This document shows, piece by piece, positions 1 through 11,940 of a stretch of 64,000 nucleotides of DNA. Numbering within the stretch: position 1 is the stretch's first letter; every line of letters starts with the position of its first letter. The position numbers and the translations under genes were made by a program. This DNA is from Citrus sinensis (lineage: Eukaryota; Streptophyta; Magnoliopsida; Sapindales; Rutaceae): NCBI RefSeq assembly GCF_022201045.2, contig NC_068558.1, positions 41,125,501 through 41,189,500 of the forward strand. The letters run 5' to 3'. Below the pieces are notes generated by a model. That model saw nothing but the letters and a program-made list of their open reading frames with translations, had not been told where the DNA came from and made no database searches.

Positions 1-503
1 AGAAGAGGAACTATTGTATTATTGAATAAAGAAGAGGTCGTTTGGCTGAAACAACGTTACCAGCATATCTTCTTTTGCTCCGCCGGATTTTTTTTTTCAC
101 AAAAAAATAATATCTTTTTTTTAAAATTGATTTTGTTGCCTTTTGATTTTCTATGGTCTCGCTAGGGTGACACGTGGCGAAGGCCCAAATTCCATTTTTC
201 TTTTTACATGTTTGAGCAAGTTATACTATTTTAAATTATCACGAATTAGATGCTATAAAACTTTTCATAATGTTAAGATAAATTTTTTTTTATTAATATT
301 TTAAAATCGTATTGTATCTTTTTTTTTTTTAAACTTCACCCACTAAACATTAGTTCTTGTACTCAATTATTAGTTAAATTGTGCAAAATATCTTTATAAC
401 CAGTTAAGTTGTATTATTCATGACTTGTACCACAGCTGAAATAATTTTTTTACGCCTCTCTGGTTACGGAATTTATAATTGAGGAGTGAATAACTTGTAT
501 GTA
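1..503. other. intergenic, AT-rich, no gene seen
   Basis: I see no supportable coding exon. The stretch is rich in A and T runs. A G-box/ABRE core, CACGTGGC, lies at 171-178 and could belong to the promoter of a gene left of the window. That assignment is speculative. Confidence 0.5.
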
Positions 504-1318
504 TTAGCGGGAAAAAGCAAACCTAAAAGAGAGTTTGTTCTCAAAAGGATTTGAGAATTTTAAAGGGTTAGAGCATCGCCAAAAGACTTTTCAAATAAGA
601 TTTTATTAATTATTTGAAGGGCTATATCAACATTTAAGGCTCCAAAAGACACTCCAATTAAAATTCTTCAAATAAAAAATGATTCTCCCTCTTTAATTTA
701 TATTTTATTATTTTTTGTTGAAGAAAAAGAGAAATGTGTTTTAATTATTATTGACTTTTCCTTTTAAAAAATAGTTATTTAATTAAAATAATATTAACTC
801 ATTTTTATTTGAAGAGTCTTTTAGAGAACAATATCTTTTTTCACTCATCTATTTGCCACATAAGTAAGCAAATGAATATTTGAAAAATAAAATTTATAGA
901 GCCTTTTAGAAATGTTCTTAGCTGTGAAATAGGAGTTAGATGAATTATAAGCACTGAAATTCTAAGTCTTTTAAATGGATTTAATTAGAAGAGGGGTTTC
1001 ATAAGTGTTTTGGAGGGGTGTTAATAGCTCAAGTCTTATAAAATCTGATAGCGGCCGACCTTTTCTTTTTAAACCCAAATCAAATTTAGCTGGAAAAAGC
1101 AAACCTAAAAGAGAGTTTGTTCTTGAAAGGACTTGAGGATTTTGAAGGGTTAGCTGTGAAATAGGAGTTAGATGAATTATAAGCACTGAAATTCTAAGTC
1201 TTTTAAATGGGTTTAGTTAGAAGAGGGGTTTCACAAGTGTTTTGGAGGGGTGTTAATAGCTCAAGTCTTATAAAATCTGATTGCGGCCGATCTTTTCTTT
1301 TTAAACCCAAATCAAAAT
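504..1318. repeat. partial tandem duplication, about 235 bp unit, first copy split
   Basis: Copy A is 504-570 plus 918-1085. Copy B is 1086-1318 and is uninterrupted. Both contain the same succession of words: AAAAAGCAAACCTAAAAGAG, then AGCTGTGAAATAGGAGTTAG, then a GCGGCCGA block followed by TTTTCTTTTTAAACCCAAAT. Copy A is split by the MITE at 571-917. The copies differ by scattered substitutions, so the duplication is not very recent. No coding potential was recognised. Confidence 0.85.
571..917. mobile_element. Tourist-like (PIF/Harbinger) MITE, 347 bp
   Basis: The left end reads GAGCATCGCCAAAAGACTTT. The reverse complement of the right end reads GAACATTTCTAAAAGGCTCT, giving imperfect terminal inverted repeats of about 20 bp. 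The element is flanked by TTA at 568-570 and TTA at 918-920. The uninterrupted duplicate copy has a single TTA at the same place (1150-1152), so insertion and target duplication can be read directly. TTA target sites and GAGCATC-type ends are the known hallmarks of Tourist MITEs. The interior is AT-rich and has no ORF. Confidence 0.88.
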
Positions 1319-1735
1319 TGGGTGCACGGTACCAGCGGACCATGAGCCCACTGGCTTTTTAGGCATTACGACCGACTTGAAATTTCAAATAACAAGAAGC
1401 AAATTACAAGTTTCCTATTTTATATTCCGAAAAATTACCGCTTTGAACAAAATGACGCCAAATTAGTCGTTGCAAAATGCTTACCATCAACGCAACACGC
1501 ACGACACTCGGCACGCAAGCGAAAATACTACCAACACAGTAAAACACACATTAATATTAACATATAATAATAATAATAATAATAATCTTTTTTGATAAAT
1601 TATAATAATAATAATATAAATAAGGGCCAAATCGCGCCTTTGGTTGTTTCATTCTCTCCCTTGTGTTTCTGTCTTTCTTCACAAACGCAGAGAGAGAGAG
1701 AGAGAGACGCGAGAGTGAGTGATAGACTGATAGTG
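1319..1735 (+). promoter_or_regulatory. presumed promoter and 5' UTR of the NEMP gene, with microsatellites
   Basis: This stretch precedes the first coding ATG at 1736. It contains a TAA-type microsatellite (about 1566-1618) and an AG dinucleotide run (about 1689-1707) inside the likely 5' UTR. I could not place a TATA box or transcription start with confidence. Confidence 0.4.
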
Positions 1736-4700
1736 ATGGAAGCGTCTTCTCTTCCTCTCTTCATTTCACTCTGGTTATTAATCGTTTCGCGTGCCCACTT
1801 TGTGGCCCCTCTCAAAGGTCTCTTCTTTGTTCCTTCTTTTTATTCATTCGCCAGCAGCGTCTTTTGGGGATGTCAGTAATGAAAACAATAAGTTCGACTT
1901 ACTTTTTAGGATTCGGTTATGTTTAATCTCTACGTAGGTAAATTAATTAATTTAAATAATTTTTCTCTCGAGGAATCTCTGCTAGCCGTATGATTTAATG
2001 GATATTGGTTTATTCAATGCTTCAGTACGTTTTTGCCCGATAATACTGATCGAAGAAGGACTTACTGGATAATGATTGTGTTTTAGAAATGCTTAAGGTT
2101 TATGGATATTTTTGTTTGCTCAAATTCAGTTGTATAACCCAAATTTTCTGATCCAGGTGATAAATTTTACTACAATGACAATGATAGCGTAAACTTTTCG
2201 TTTTGCAGGTATCGACAGTGGGAGTCCTTCTATAGATGTCACACCGTATCCCCTTTCTGAGAAATCCTCAGTTCATGGGTCCCACGATGTTTTATCATGT
2301 GAAAGAGTTCAAGTCTCTGGTTACTCAAGGATGAAACTTGGGAGTTATCCCAGTTCCTTCCGAGTCACTTTGGCTCCCTCTGTGGTGATCCCAGAGAGAT
2401 TACATCATAAAATTCAGGTTTGCTTTCACCGGTAAGTGACATATCTTGATGATGAATTCTGTTTTTGCTTCTCTCTGCCTCTCCCTCGGGCAATTTGGGA
2501 AATATTCAAATTTAATAGTTGTGGGTAGTTGTGTCTTACTGAAACTGTGTTTGCAGGAATGCTTCACTTGGATTATGTCAATGTGAGAAGGATGAGTGGA
2601 AGGATATCCAGAAGGGGGGAATTTGGAGCACTGTCATGTCCCCATATGAGGATAGATATGTTGATGTCAAGTTTGTTGGCAGAGTATCTGGTTCTGTTTC
2701 AGTTGCGGTCGAGGAAGGTGTGGCATTCTCCTTTATCCACTGCCTGGTTATTTTGTTAATGTCCTACATGTTGTGATTGTGGATTTCTTAATGCATGTTA
2801 CTTATCTTCGTGTTTGTGCAGATTTTCAGAGATGGCGGCTCCTTTGTCTAGCTTTTGGATTTTTTACACTGCTGTTGGCACCAGTTGTCAGCAGTTGGGT
2901 TCCTTTTTACTATAGCAGTTCAATGGCTATAGGAGTTTTTCTTGTCATTCTAATTATTCTTTTTCAGGTATTTGATTCCTTTCTCTTCTTGTTTTTCAAT
3001 ATTCTACTTTTCCCTTTTATGTCTGTTACTTTGGTTGCCCACGGGGAATAGTCAGTTAGTTACTGGATGTTAAGCCGTACATGATCAGAAAGGAGGTTGG
3101 AGTTGCAATTAATGAAACTGATCTACTGTTGTTTACACATTGTTTCTGCTCCCTAAGAAACTTTTGTTGATTGGCTACTCTAGTATCAATTTTAGTGAAA
3201 GTTTACCCTTAGTTGCTGGATAACATGATATATGTTTTTCATATTAGCTCAGTGTTGTTTAAGTTTATGTTTCCCTATTTGTTTTTAAGTTCTAATTTAT
3301 TATTATTCCTTTTTTTTTTAATTTCTTTTTGATGTAGGGAATGAAGTTGTTGCCAACTGGAAGGAAAAATGTCTTGTATCTTACCATATATGGTTCAGTG
3401 GTAAGTCTGCTTTTAATCTTTAGCCGATAAGCTGGATATATGTTTGTAATGCAATATGAATCTTACTATTAACTATATTTGCAGCTTGGCGCTGGATCTT
3501 TCCTTTTACATCAATTCTCAGTGCTGGTGAACTCAATTCTTATCAATTTTGGGTTCAGTGAGGAGATGCACAATCCAGTAAGTCTGTTTTTTCCTTTCTG
3601 CAATCTTTAACTGCCCTCGTTGGCTTCCATAGGTTCTCTTTGACTTAATATTACTATTATTTAGATCTCTGCTCTAGTTGCTTTTCTATGTAGAGTGAAT
3701 CACTATGGAAATGAAATAGAAGAAGTGACAAATGCCTAATAACCAATGAGGGGCTAAGGAATGGCGACCTGTGTGATGACTGAAACTGTTAACAGCGACC
3801 TTTATGAATCCTCGTGATCTATAAGTCATGCAATTGGACTTACTTTTTGAGCTGTCATCTGGAGGAGATATAGTTGGCCAAATGAGATTTTGAAACGCTG
3901 GATAAAATTTTCACAGATAGGATGAGAAGATGCATAGAAGGCATGTAAAATAGATAAGGGCAAAAGATTGTGCGATGTGGTTTATTTTCCAGGCTAGATG
4001 ATCTGAAATAGGTTGCTGTGATGGATGATTTTGGCCTCTTTGCATATGTATGCATCTTTTTCAGCTTTGCTTTTTGTTGGGACCTGCGGTTGTAAATTTT
4101 ATCTTGCATTTCCATCTTTGGGGATCATGGATTTTGCTTGATTGTTGCCGGCCATATTGGTCTTTTGGGAACATATCCATTAAATGTCTTCGTTTTATTT
4201 ATTCATTTGTTAAATTTCTAATTACCATTGATATTTGTTTAGATGTTCTGCTTGCTCTTTCCAAGTGAAGTAACTTATCAACTACAAAACTGTTATTCTT
4301 CTTGCAGGTCGCTATATTTGTACTAGTGGGCATTGTCCTTGCGGGAGCTGCTTTAGGGTACTGGATTGTGAGGAAATTTGTAATTTCAAAAGATGGAACT
4401 GTTGATGTTGGTGTTGCTCAATTTGTTAAATGGGCTATGCGCATCATTGCGAGTACATCTATATTCCAGGTATGTTGTTGCATTAATGTTGGTTGTGATG
4501 TTGACTAGGAAAGGTTTCTGTTCATTATCTTGCTTATATTGGCTTTTCTGAATTTTTCAATGATTGTATTTGAACTTTCCCTTTCTCATTGGTTGAAAGT
4601 TAATAATCAATGAATTTTCCTCTTTGGACATTTTAATTACTTTTTTCACTTTATGAGGTCGTAAATGGATGGGTTGAGTATGACCTGACATGAGCCCTTG

Positions 4701-6716
4701 TGCGGTTGGACTAGCTTCCTGTTGGTGTTTGGACTTGGATTAACATGGATCAACCTGTCTTCAGTTCGGGCTGAGTTCATTGACCATCTGAGCTAATCTA
4801 CATTTGACCTCTTATATAAGCTTATAATGTCTGTGATTTATATCTATTAAAAATAACTTGATGGGTTAAAAAGTAGATAAGTTAATATGTTAATGGCCCT
4901 TCTCAAACAGATCTTCCTACTCTACTTTCCAAGACAGAGAATTGTGAACTGAAAGTTCTGACATGGAAGTTCTGCCCCAGTCCTGTCAAGTGGTTGCAGC
5001 CCATGAAGCATGAAAATGATCATCCCCTCCAAGGTTGGCTGTGAGGTCTAACCAACTGGGCGGTGATGAAGACACCCTTTTAAGTTCAGGCTGATACGAC
5101 CTAATGAAAGTGAGACGTGATTAAATAGCTTTAGTGAGCTTTTGAATTTGGATTTAAGCTTGACTTCAACCAAATCTGTCTCATCCTGCCCAAGTTTCAT
5201 TTTTCATGGAAAAGCAATTACCTTACGGTGACTACTCTTGATTTTGTGTCCCGTGACTTTTGAGATAATCTGAACTGATATAGAATGTTGACCTGAAACC
5301 AGAATAGACTTTTGAGATGGACTAATTGGAATTTTTTTTTTTACTATTTGATGTAAAGGGATGTTTTTCCTGCCAAACATCATACGCTAATTTAGATTCT
5401 AAGACTTTTGGTGCTGTATTACTTTTATATTCTGGCATGGGCTACTTTGCTGCACATTTACTCACATCATCAGTTTATTTTGCTCTTATGGTTTGACATT
5501 TTGTATTACTATATTTTCTGGTGTATTCTTCTGCAGAGCACCCTGGATGCTCCTTTAGCATTGGGGGCGTTGATCTCTTGCTGCATTGTCTGCTCTCTCA
5601 TCACTTCTCCAAAGTGGGTTGCCAGTTGGATGCAATGTTCGAGTCAGACAACAAACAAGCATGGACGCGCTGAATTTCTGAGCAGGTCACCTGTAGTTGG
5701 ATCCAGAGGAAAGTTGTGGTCGACCCCTAAGAGTACCAAGAGCCCGCCTTTGTGGTCAAACTCTCCTGTTAGAGGTATTTATTATTTATTTTTTGTGGTT
5801 TTGCCTTTGTATGCACATGTTAATTGCCATGTTGCGCATTACTGAATGCAGATGAAATTAAAATTTTCTTGTTAACCCTGAAAGATACACTAAATTGGAT
5901 ACACAATCAAGTGAAGGTGTAATTATCATTTTGTTTGAGGGAACAAATTGCAGTAATCTGTTTAGCACCATGTTCATATAATTTCATAATCATCAAATGG
6001 GGGATTTCCTAGTAAAAAGTTGAACCTATTGACACACCATCCTTCATTGTTGATGTTATGAGCATTTTTAATTGGTTTTACAAATAGCCTTTTGGAGTTG
6101 TTGCCTGATTGACTGCGAAGGGTCCTTTCTATTTTCCAACAAATATTTTCCTGGGTGAAAGCTAAATTTGTAAAGATTTGGTAATTTTGCATCTTTCTTT
6201 CTTTACAAGATTCTTCACCTGCCTTTTGTCTGGAAAGCTATTTATTTCAGGAGTGTGGATGATTTCCTATGCATTTTCCCTTTCTATGCTTGCATTGTCG
6301 TTGCTTGAAGCATACATATTTTGTCTTGCTTAAATTATTGTTACTGACATCAACCTACTTCCACAGAGTCGGTAGGTGATTAATTAATTGTCTTATGATT
6401 TGTCGCAGGTGTGGTTTCACCATATTCTGGTGAGAGGGTAATAAATCAGCGAGACTACTACTCAACCTTTCACGATACAGGAAAACGAAAGAGGTTTACA
6501 GAGCAAGAGTGGGAGGATTTAACCCGGGATTCCACCCGGCAAGCAGTTGCAGAATTGGCTGCATCTCCAGAGTTTGCCGATTGGATCATTGAGCATGCTG
6601 ACAGGATTAAACTCCTTCCAAGTGAGAGTTCAGAAGAAGCACTGGGCAGTGAATCTGATTCTACAGATGAGAACGATGCGGCCAGCTGCAGCGGGTTTAG
6701 GTTTTTCGGTTGGTAG
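1736..6716 (+). CDS. NEMP-family (DUF2215) nuclear envelope integral membrane protein
   Basis: Nine exons splice into one 491-residue frame: 1736-1817, 2209-2431, 2557-2717, 2822-2967, 3338-3400, 3485-3577, 4308-4469, 5537-5774, 6409-6716. All introns are GT-AG. The start was chosen because it opens a hydrophobic signal peptide (residues about 5-25). A cysteine-containing lumenal domain follows to about residue 155. Five hydrophobic segments then lie at roughly 160-185, 186-206, 215-245, 257-280 and 312-335. The C-terminal soluble tail has an S/P-rich stretch, then a charged helix containing EQEWEDLTRD, and ends in GFRFFGW. This arrangement matches the NEMP/TMEM194 family, whose animal members are inner nuclear membrane proteins. 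Plant members are poorly characterised, so localisation here is by homology only. Intron 7 (4470-5536) is long and carries degenerate repeat-like sequence. Confidence 0.9.
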
Positions 6717-7206
6717 ATTGATGAATTGTATACAGAACATGATATAATGAAGACTCGCACCATTCATTATTAACATGTAAATAGTGGTAGGAAATTTTCC
6801 GGATTTGATTCAGGAGTAGCTTTAGCACGGCAGTTTTTCGGAAGTTAGCCAACCATGTGGTAATTGAAGTGCGTAATTCTTTCTAATCTAATGTCTATGC
6901 ACGCATTATAGTCTTGTATTGACAGATCAAATGAGTAGATTTATTTTATTGACTTTTGTTGATTTTTTTATTTTAATTTTAAAAATTCAAGGTTTGCTAA
7001 GAAAGATAAGTGGGTACATACAGTACCGTCACAGAATGACGAATAATACATCACAAGGTGTCCAGTCCACCAATAAAAATAAAAGAAAATAAAATAAATC
7101 ATAAGGGGGAAAAAAATAACACAATACAAGCTTTGAAGAAGAAAAGGTAGAATGGATGATCAAAAAGGGTCTTCCTCCAAACTGTAGAGTCTAAACAGGA
7201 AAGAAA
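6717..7206. other. NEMP 3' flank and BPM promoter
   Basis: This 490-bp gap lies between two genes on the same strand. The first part is the NEMP 3' UTR, and the AT-rich later part leads to the BPM start. No separate gene or clear element was seen. Confidence 0.5.
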
Positions 7207-10200
7207 ATGCAAAACGCACCATCTCCCTCCCCATCGCCCACAACAACACCCCTGTCTTCGCCGACATCATCCCTCTCCCTGACCCAGACCATCAACGGGT
7301 CCCATCACTTCACCATAAAGGGCTACTCCCTCTCCAAGGGCATTGGCATCGGCAAGCACATCGCCAGCGATAACTTCTCTGTCGGCGGCTACCAGTGGGC
7401 CATCTATTTCTACCCCGACGGCAAGAATCCCGAAGACAACTCCACCTATGTCTCCGTGTTCATTGCCCTAGCCAGCGAGGGCACCGACGTAAGGGCGCTC
7501 TTCGAGCTCACCCTTGTTGATCAGAGTGGCAAAGGGAAGCACAAGGTCCATTCCCATTTCGATCGCTCCTTGGAGAGTGGGCCCTATACCCTTAAATACC
7601 GCGGCAGCATGTGGTCAGTAGTCACAACATTAATTTTTTCCCTTCTTTTTTTTCCCGTCTTTTCTTTAGATTTTGTCTGATTTTCTTCAAGTGAAAAAAA
7701 AAAAATTCATAATACGATGACCAAAGTCTTTCTCTTTTAATACAACTTATGTGTTGACTTAATAATGTATGTGCCACCACGGGACATTTTGAAGAAATTT
7801 GGATTCTGTATGTATAATCTTCTTTACATGTTTTTTTTTTCTTTCTTGTTTTGAAATTTAGGAGATAGGTGTAACCTAACATCGGGAATTTTTCAGTTTT
7901 GATCTGGCTTTGTATAAGTAGTACATGCTGCAGTTTCTTTTTTTACTTTATTGAGGATTGTTTTGTGTGGATTTAGTGAACTAAGTTGGTATTCTTTTCT
8001 TTTTTCTTTTTTCTTTTTTTGGTTAGGGGCTACAAGCGTTTTTTTAGGCGGGCTATGCTTGAAACATCGGATTTTCTCAAGGATGATTGCTTGAAAATTA
8101 ATTGCACAGTTGGTGTCGTGGTTTCTGCAATAGATTGCTCGAGATTGCACTCCATACAGGTTCCTGAATCTGATATAGGAGATCATTTTGGTATGTTATT
8201 GGAAAATGAGGAGAGTTCAGATATTACTTTTAATGTTGTTGGTGAAAAGTTCCATGCTCATAAGTTGGTATTGGCTGCTCGGTCTCCTGTATTCGAAACT
8301 GAATTTTTGGATGCAATGGAGGAAGATAATCACGAAATAGTTGTTACAGATATGGAACCTAAGGTTTTTAAGGTAGTAACATGCTTTCTTTTTCCTTTAA
8401 AGCAAATAAGCAATGTTTGAATTTTGTGGCTTTATATGTTTTTTAAGGCAGTGGAGCATAGTTACGGCTTTCGTCCTTGTTTTTCTAATATGTTATAACA
8501 TGTGAATCGGCAGGCTTTGTTACACTTCATATACAAAGATACTCTTATTGAGGATGGGGAGTGCTCTGCATCAAGTTCATCTTGTGTGCCATCTGTATCT
8601 GATACATTAGAAGCAAAATTGTTAGCTGCAGCAGAAAAATATGTCTTGCCTAGACTTAGACTGATGTGTGAGTCTGTGCTCTGCAAAGTTATATCAGTGA
8701 ATTCAGTTGCCCATACGCTGGCACTGGCTGATCGTCATTGTGCTATGGATCTTAAATCTGTTTGCCTCAAATTTGCTGCTGAAAACCTCGTAGGTATGTC
8801 CTTTCAGTTTGATCTTTTCGTTCTCAGTTTTCTATTTCACTTTTATTGTAGATTGGGGTTTACATAACAATTTGGATAATGCTGGAATGTGGTTTGCAGA
8901 ATAAGATATTATTATTTGCACCCCTTAATGAATTGCTCTTTGTTTATTCCCCAATTTTGTATGGCCCCACACATGCAATGTATAGTATATATTAGTTGCA
9001 ATATTTGAGTGAATGTAATAGGAGGCGGTTATATTCTCCTGGTCTAGCAGAGATTGTTTTGCAGGTGATCCTTTTTATTCTTGTCTTGTCTATTGGGGCC
9101 AAAGTGAGTGATCTATGGATGAGTATCCAATCATTTGTTTCATGCTTGTTTGAGTAGAAGTAAGTAGATATCCCATATTTTGCTAAGAGTGGCTAGTATT
9201 TGCCAAACTAATCACCTTCAGGGGTGGTCAGATGTGAACTGCAATCATGGAAAGAGACTTGGCCCTTATAATGTCAAATTTTTGGTGCATAAAAGAGATA
9301 GTTCTGAAGAAATTTAAATGTGTGATGGCAGGTGTGTAAATTAGTTGTCAATAGATTGTGAGGAGATGTGGGTAGTTTTGTATATGACTGGACAGTGATA
9401 GAATCAGTGTAGTTCAAGAGTTATTGTGGCAATAATGTATTTCACAGTGTAAATAGATTGTTTATTTAAGAAAAGGAGGAAGGAAATGCTGATGGTACTG
9501 TATAGATGGGCCAAGGTTAAAATTACTCTAATTCTGGATATATATAATATATATATATATATATAGGGTGCTGTTCCAATTCGGGACTCCCGGATTGGAA
9601 CAGTGTGCGGAACAAAGGCTGGTGGCCTTTGGATTTAAATCCAAAGGCACCAGGCCCCACCATGTGCAGCCAACCAAAAAAAATAAAAAAGAAGCCACCG
9701 CTGGTGGCTTCCCGGACAGTGATACAATCCGGGAGTCCCGGATTGGATCAATGTCCTATATATATATAGATATAGATGATTGCACTTGTGCCAATTTATG
9801 TTCAAAATGGTGATGGAGCAGGAGGGTATAAAGTTTGAATGAGTCCACTGGCAGTCTTTTGCAAGAGTCAGATTTGTTGATGAGATGAACCTTTAAGAAA
9901 AGCAATGTGACCGAAAGTCTATCGGAAGACTGAGGATGAATTCATATGGGCAACATGGCACTGATGAAGGTGAGAGGGGGCGGCAACAAGAGCATTAGTT
10001 TATTTGGTTTTGAAAGGATGTGAAGTTCATAGTGTTTCTACGATGCCTTCAAAATATGTATGTGACACAAATGGGAGTTCTGTTGATTTTTGTTAATTCA
10101 TCAAACTGTTTCTGTGGCTTGTGACTTCAATTAGGGTCAGAATTCGATTAGACAAATTTCCTCTTGAGCAGTTGAGTTCTAAAGCAAATTGTGATTTCTT

Positions 10201-11940
10201 GTTAGTTTGTTACTTGGTTATATTTTTGTTCAGGCCCTATTTCCCTCCTTCCTATATCCTATCTGGTATTTTCATGTGGTTCTGAACCAATTTAGTCAAT
10301 TTTCATCACCATTGGAAATATGAGAACATCATTGCTGTTTACCATATGCGTACCTCTTGAGACACCATGGATCAAGGAATGTTGACCAACATAAAGGTCT
10401 ATTCAAAGCAGTCCGTTTGTTCTTGAACTGAATTGGATGAATTGCTTCAATTTGGCACCTTTTCTATGTTGATAGCTTGAAGGATTTTTTTTTCTTTTTT
10501 TTTTTGGGGGGGCGGGAATAAGATGTAGCTTGTGCACCCGTGGCACTTAACAGAAATGAAATCTAGAAATACAATGAACTCTTCTTGTTCTATTCCCGCC
10601 CTTTGAGGAAACAGACAGTTATAAAAGGTAAGGTAAGATAGGTCGTCCATTCCCTCTTAAAGTCATGAATGACAGGACATTGAAGAGGGATATATCATTT
10701 GGTGTGTTTCTATATCTTCCTTTTTTGTCTAAATGATTTTTGCCTGTTTACTTGGGACAAAGTACTTCTGATGAAATTGTCTAGCTCAATTGTGTGCTTA
10801 ACCCTTCTTCATCAACAACTTGAAACCAAGAAAAACAAGTTTGAAGGAAAAATTAAAAAAATCATTGAGTTTGTGTTCCTGGTCAAGGTTGCTTTGGTGT
10901 GGTGGATACTTGTTGTATGAACTGAAATGACACAAATATTAAAGTAGCCATTGTAGGGCCAGTTTGGGATTGCAAATAAGCTGCTTTTGTTGTGTGGATG
11001 GAAAAAGCTATCGACTAACAAGCAGCTCAGTGTTTGGTAAATTGTGTTTGTGTTGTTGCGGTTACTGTGAGTTTGAAAGTAGAGTATATGTGTTTTGGTG
11101 AACGTTGTGATGTTAGTGTTGTTTTATTATACAACAACCAAAATGGACATAAGTTTGATATATATGTTTTTTTATTTGTATATTAGAGTTTTGGAAAATT
11201 AAGACGTGTCCTTTTGTTAGAATATTAAGATTATATTAAGAACTTTAAAAATATATGGTGGCCTATTTAATAAGTTGTTTATAAAAAGTAACTCTCTAAC
11301 TGCTTTTAAAAGCTACTGTCAAAATGGAGAAACTTATGAAATCAACAGCTTTTAAAGGATTTACTAAACACCATTTTTGTCAAAACTTATGTAATAGGCT
11401 TACTTATGGCATTTCAACTGCAATCCCAAACGGGACCTTTAACATGAAAAACTTCTAAGTTGGGCATGAATGAAGTTGAGGATTTCATGTTTAAACAACT
11501 GCAGAGCCTTCTGTTTACGAAGTGTTTTGCTCTGCAGGAGGTCTGGGCAGTATTGAAAACCTGGGAATCAAGGCTGCAGCCTGAGGTTTTCGTTATTTGT
11601 GATGAGATTTATTCTTCCCACTCTAACTCGTAATTTCTGAATTCTCTGATTGTCTTCATTTGATGCAGCTGTTATGCGCTCAGATGGTTTTCAATATCTC
11701 AAGGAAAACTGCCCGTTGCTGCAGTCTGAGCTACTAAAAACAGTAGCAGGATGTGATGAGGAAGTCAGCGGGTGGGGGAAAAGCCGAAGTGTGTGGGCAC
11801 AGTTTTCAGATGGTGATGATACGAATGACCGGAGTGTGAGGCAACAAACGTGGGAAAACGGAGGAGAGAGAAATGGAAGCTTGTGGGTACAGCTTGATGG
11901 TGGCGACGCTGTTGGGAGTCCTAGGGAAGAAGAAGATTGA
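7207..11940 (+). CDS. BPM-type MATH-BTB protein, substrate adaptor of CUL3 E3 ligase
   Basis: Four exons (7207-7613, 8027-8372, 8514-8793, 11669-11940) give 434 residues with matching GT-AG phases. A Ser/Pro/Thr-rich leader (1-27) precedes the MATH domain (about 33-168), which carries [10 protein letters not shown] near its start. The BTB/POZ domain begins near residue 187 and contains [21 protein letters not shown] helical BACK-like region follows, then a polar tail. In this family MATH binds substrates and BTB binds cullin 3. Arabidopsis BPMs target ERF/AP2, homeodomain and MYB factors and act in ABA and lipid responses. The tail holds two similar motifs, [11 protein letters not shown] and [10 protein letters not shown]. 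The third intron is 2.9 kb and swollen by two transposon-like elements. The 3' end of this gene is copied at 21813. Which Arabidopsis BPM is closest cannot be settled by eye. Confidence 0.95.
9566..9756. mobile_element. foldback MITE-like element, 191 bp, in BPM intron 3
   Basis: Both ends carry an imperfect inverted repeat of roughly 45-60 bp with the shared core CGGGACTCCCGGATTG, itself part of a near-palindrome. The element sits in an AT dinucleotide run, so the target duplication could be TA or longer but cannot be read cleanly. The interior holds a 22-bp perfect palindrome (9626-9647) inside a longer hairpin, and a second hairpin GAAGCCACC-gct-GGTGGCTTC (9691-9711). It is far more GC-rich than its surroundings. 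The superfamily is unresolved. Confidence 0.7.
10956..11437. mobile_element. non-autonomous TIR element in BPM intron 3
   Basis: The left end is GGGCCAGTTTGGGATTGCA. The reverse complement of the right end is GGTCCCGTTTGGGATTGCA. The shared GTTTGGGATTGCA core and the lack of coding sequence suggest a hAT- or Mutator-derived MITE. No clear target-site duplication was found, so the exact borders may be off by a few bases. Confidence 0.6.

Noticed and set aside
9568..9813. 81-codon ORF in the BPM intron
   Set aside because: It is the foldback element read through in one frame.
10447..10650. 67-codon minus-strand ORF beside a T/G tract in the BPM intron, with short inverted arms around 10510 and 10591
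   Set aside because: It looked like a possible organelle-derived or retro-inserted fragment, but I could not identify a source.
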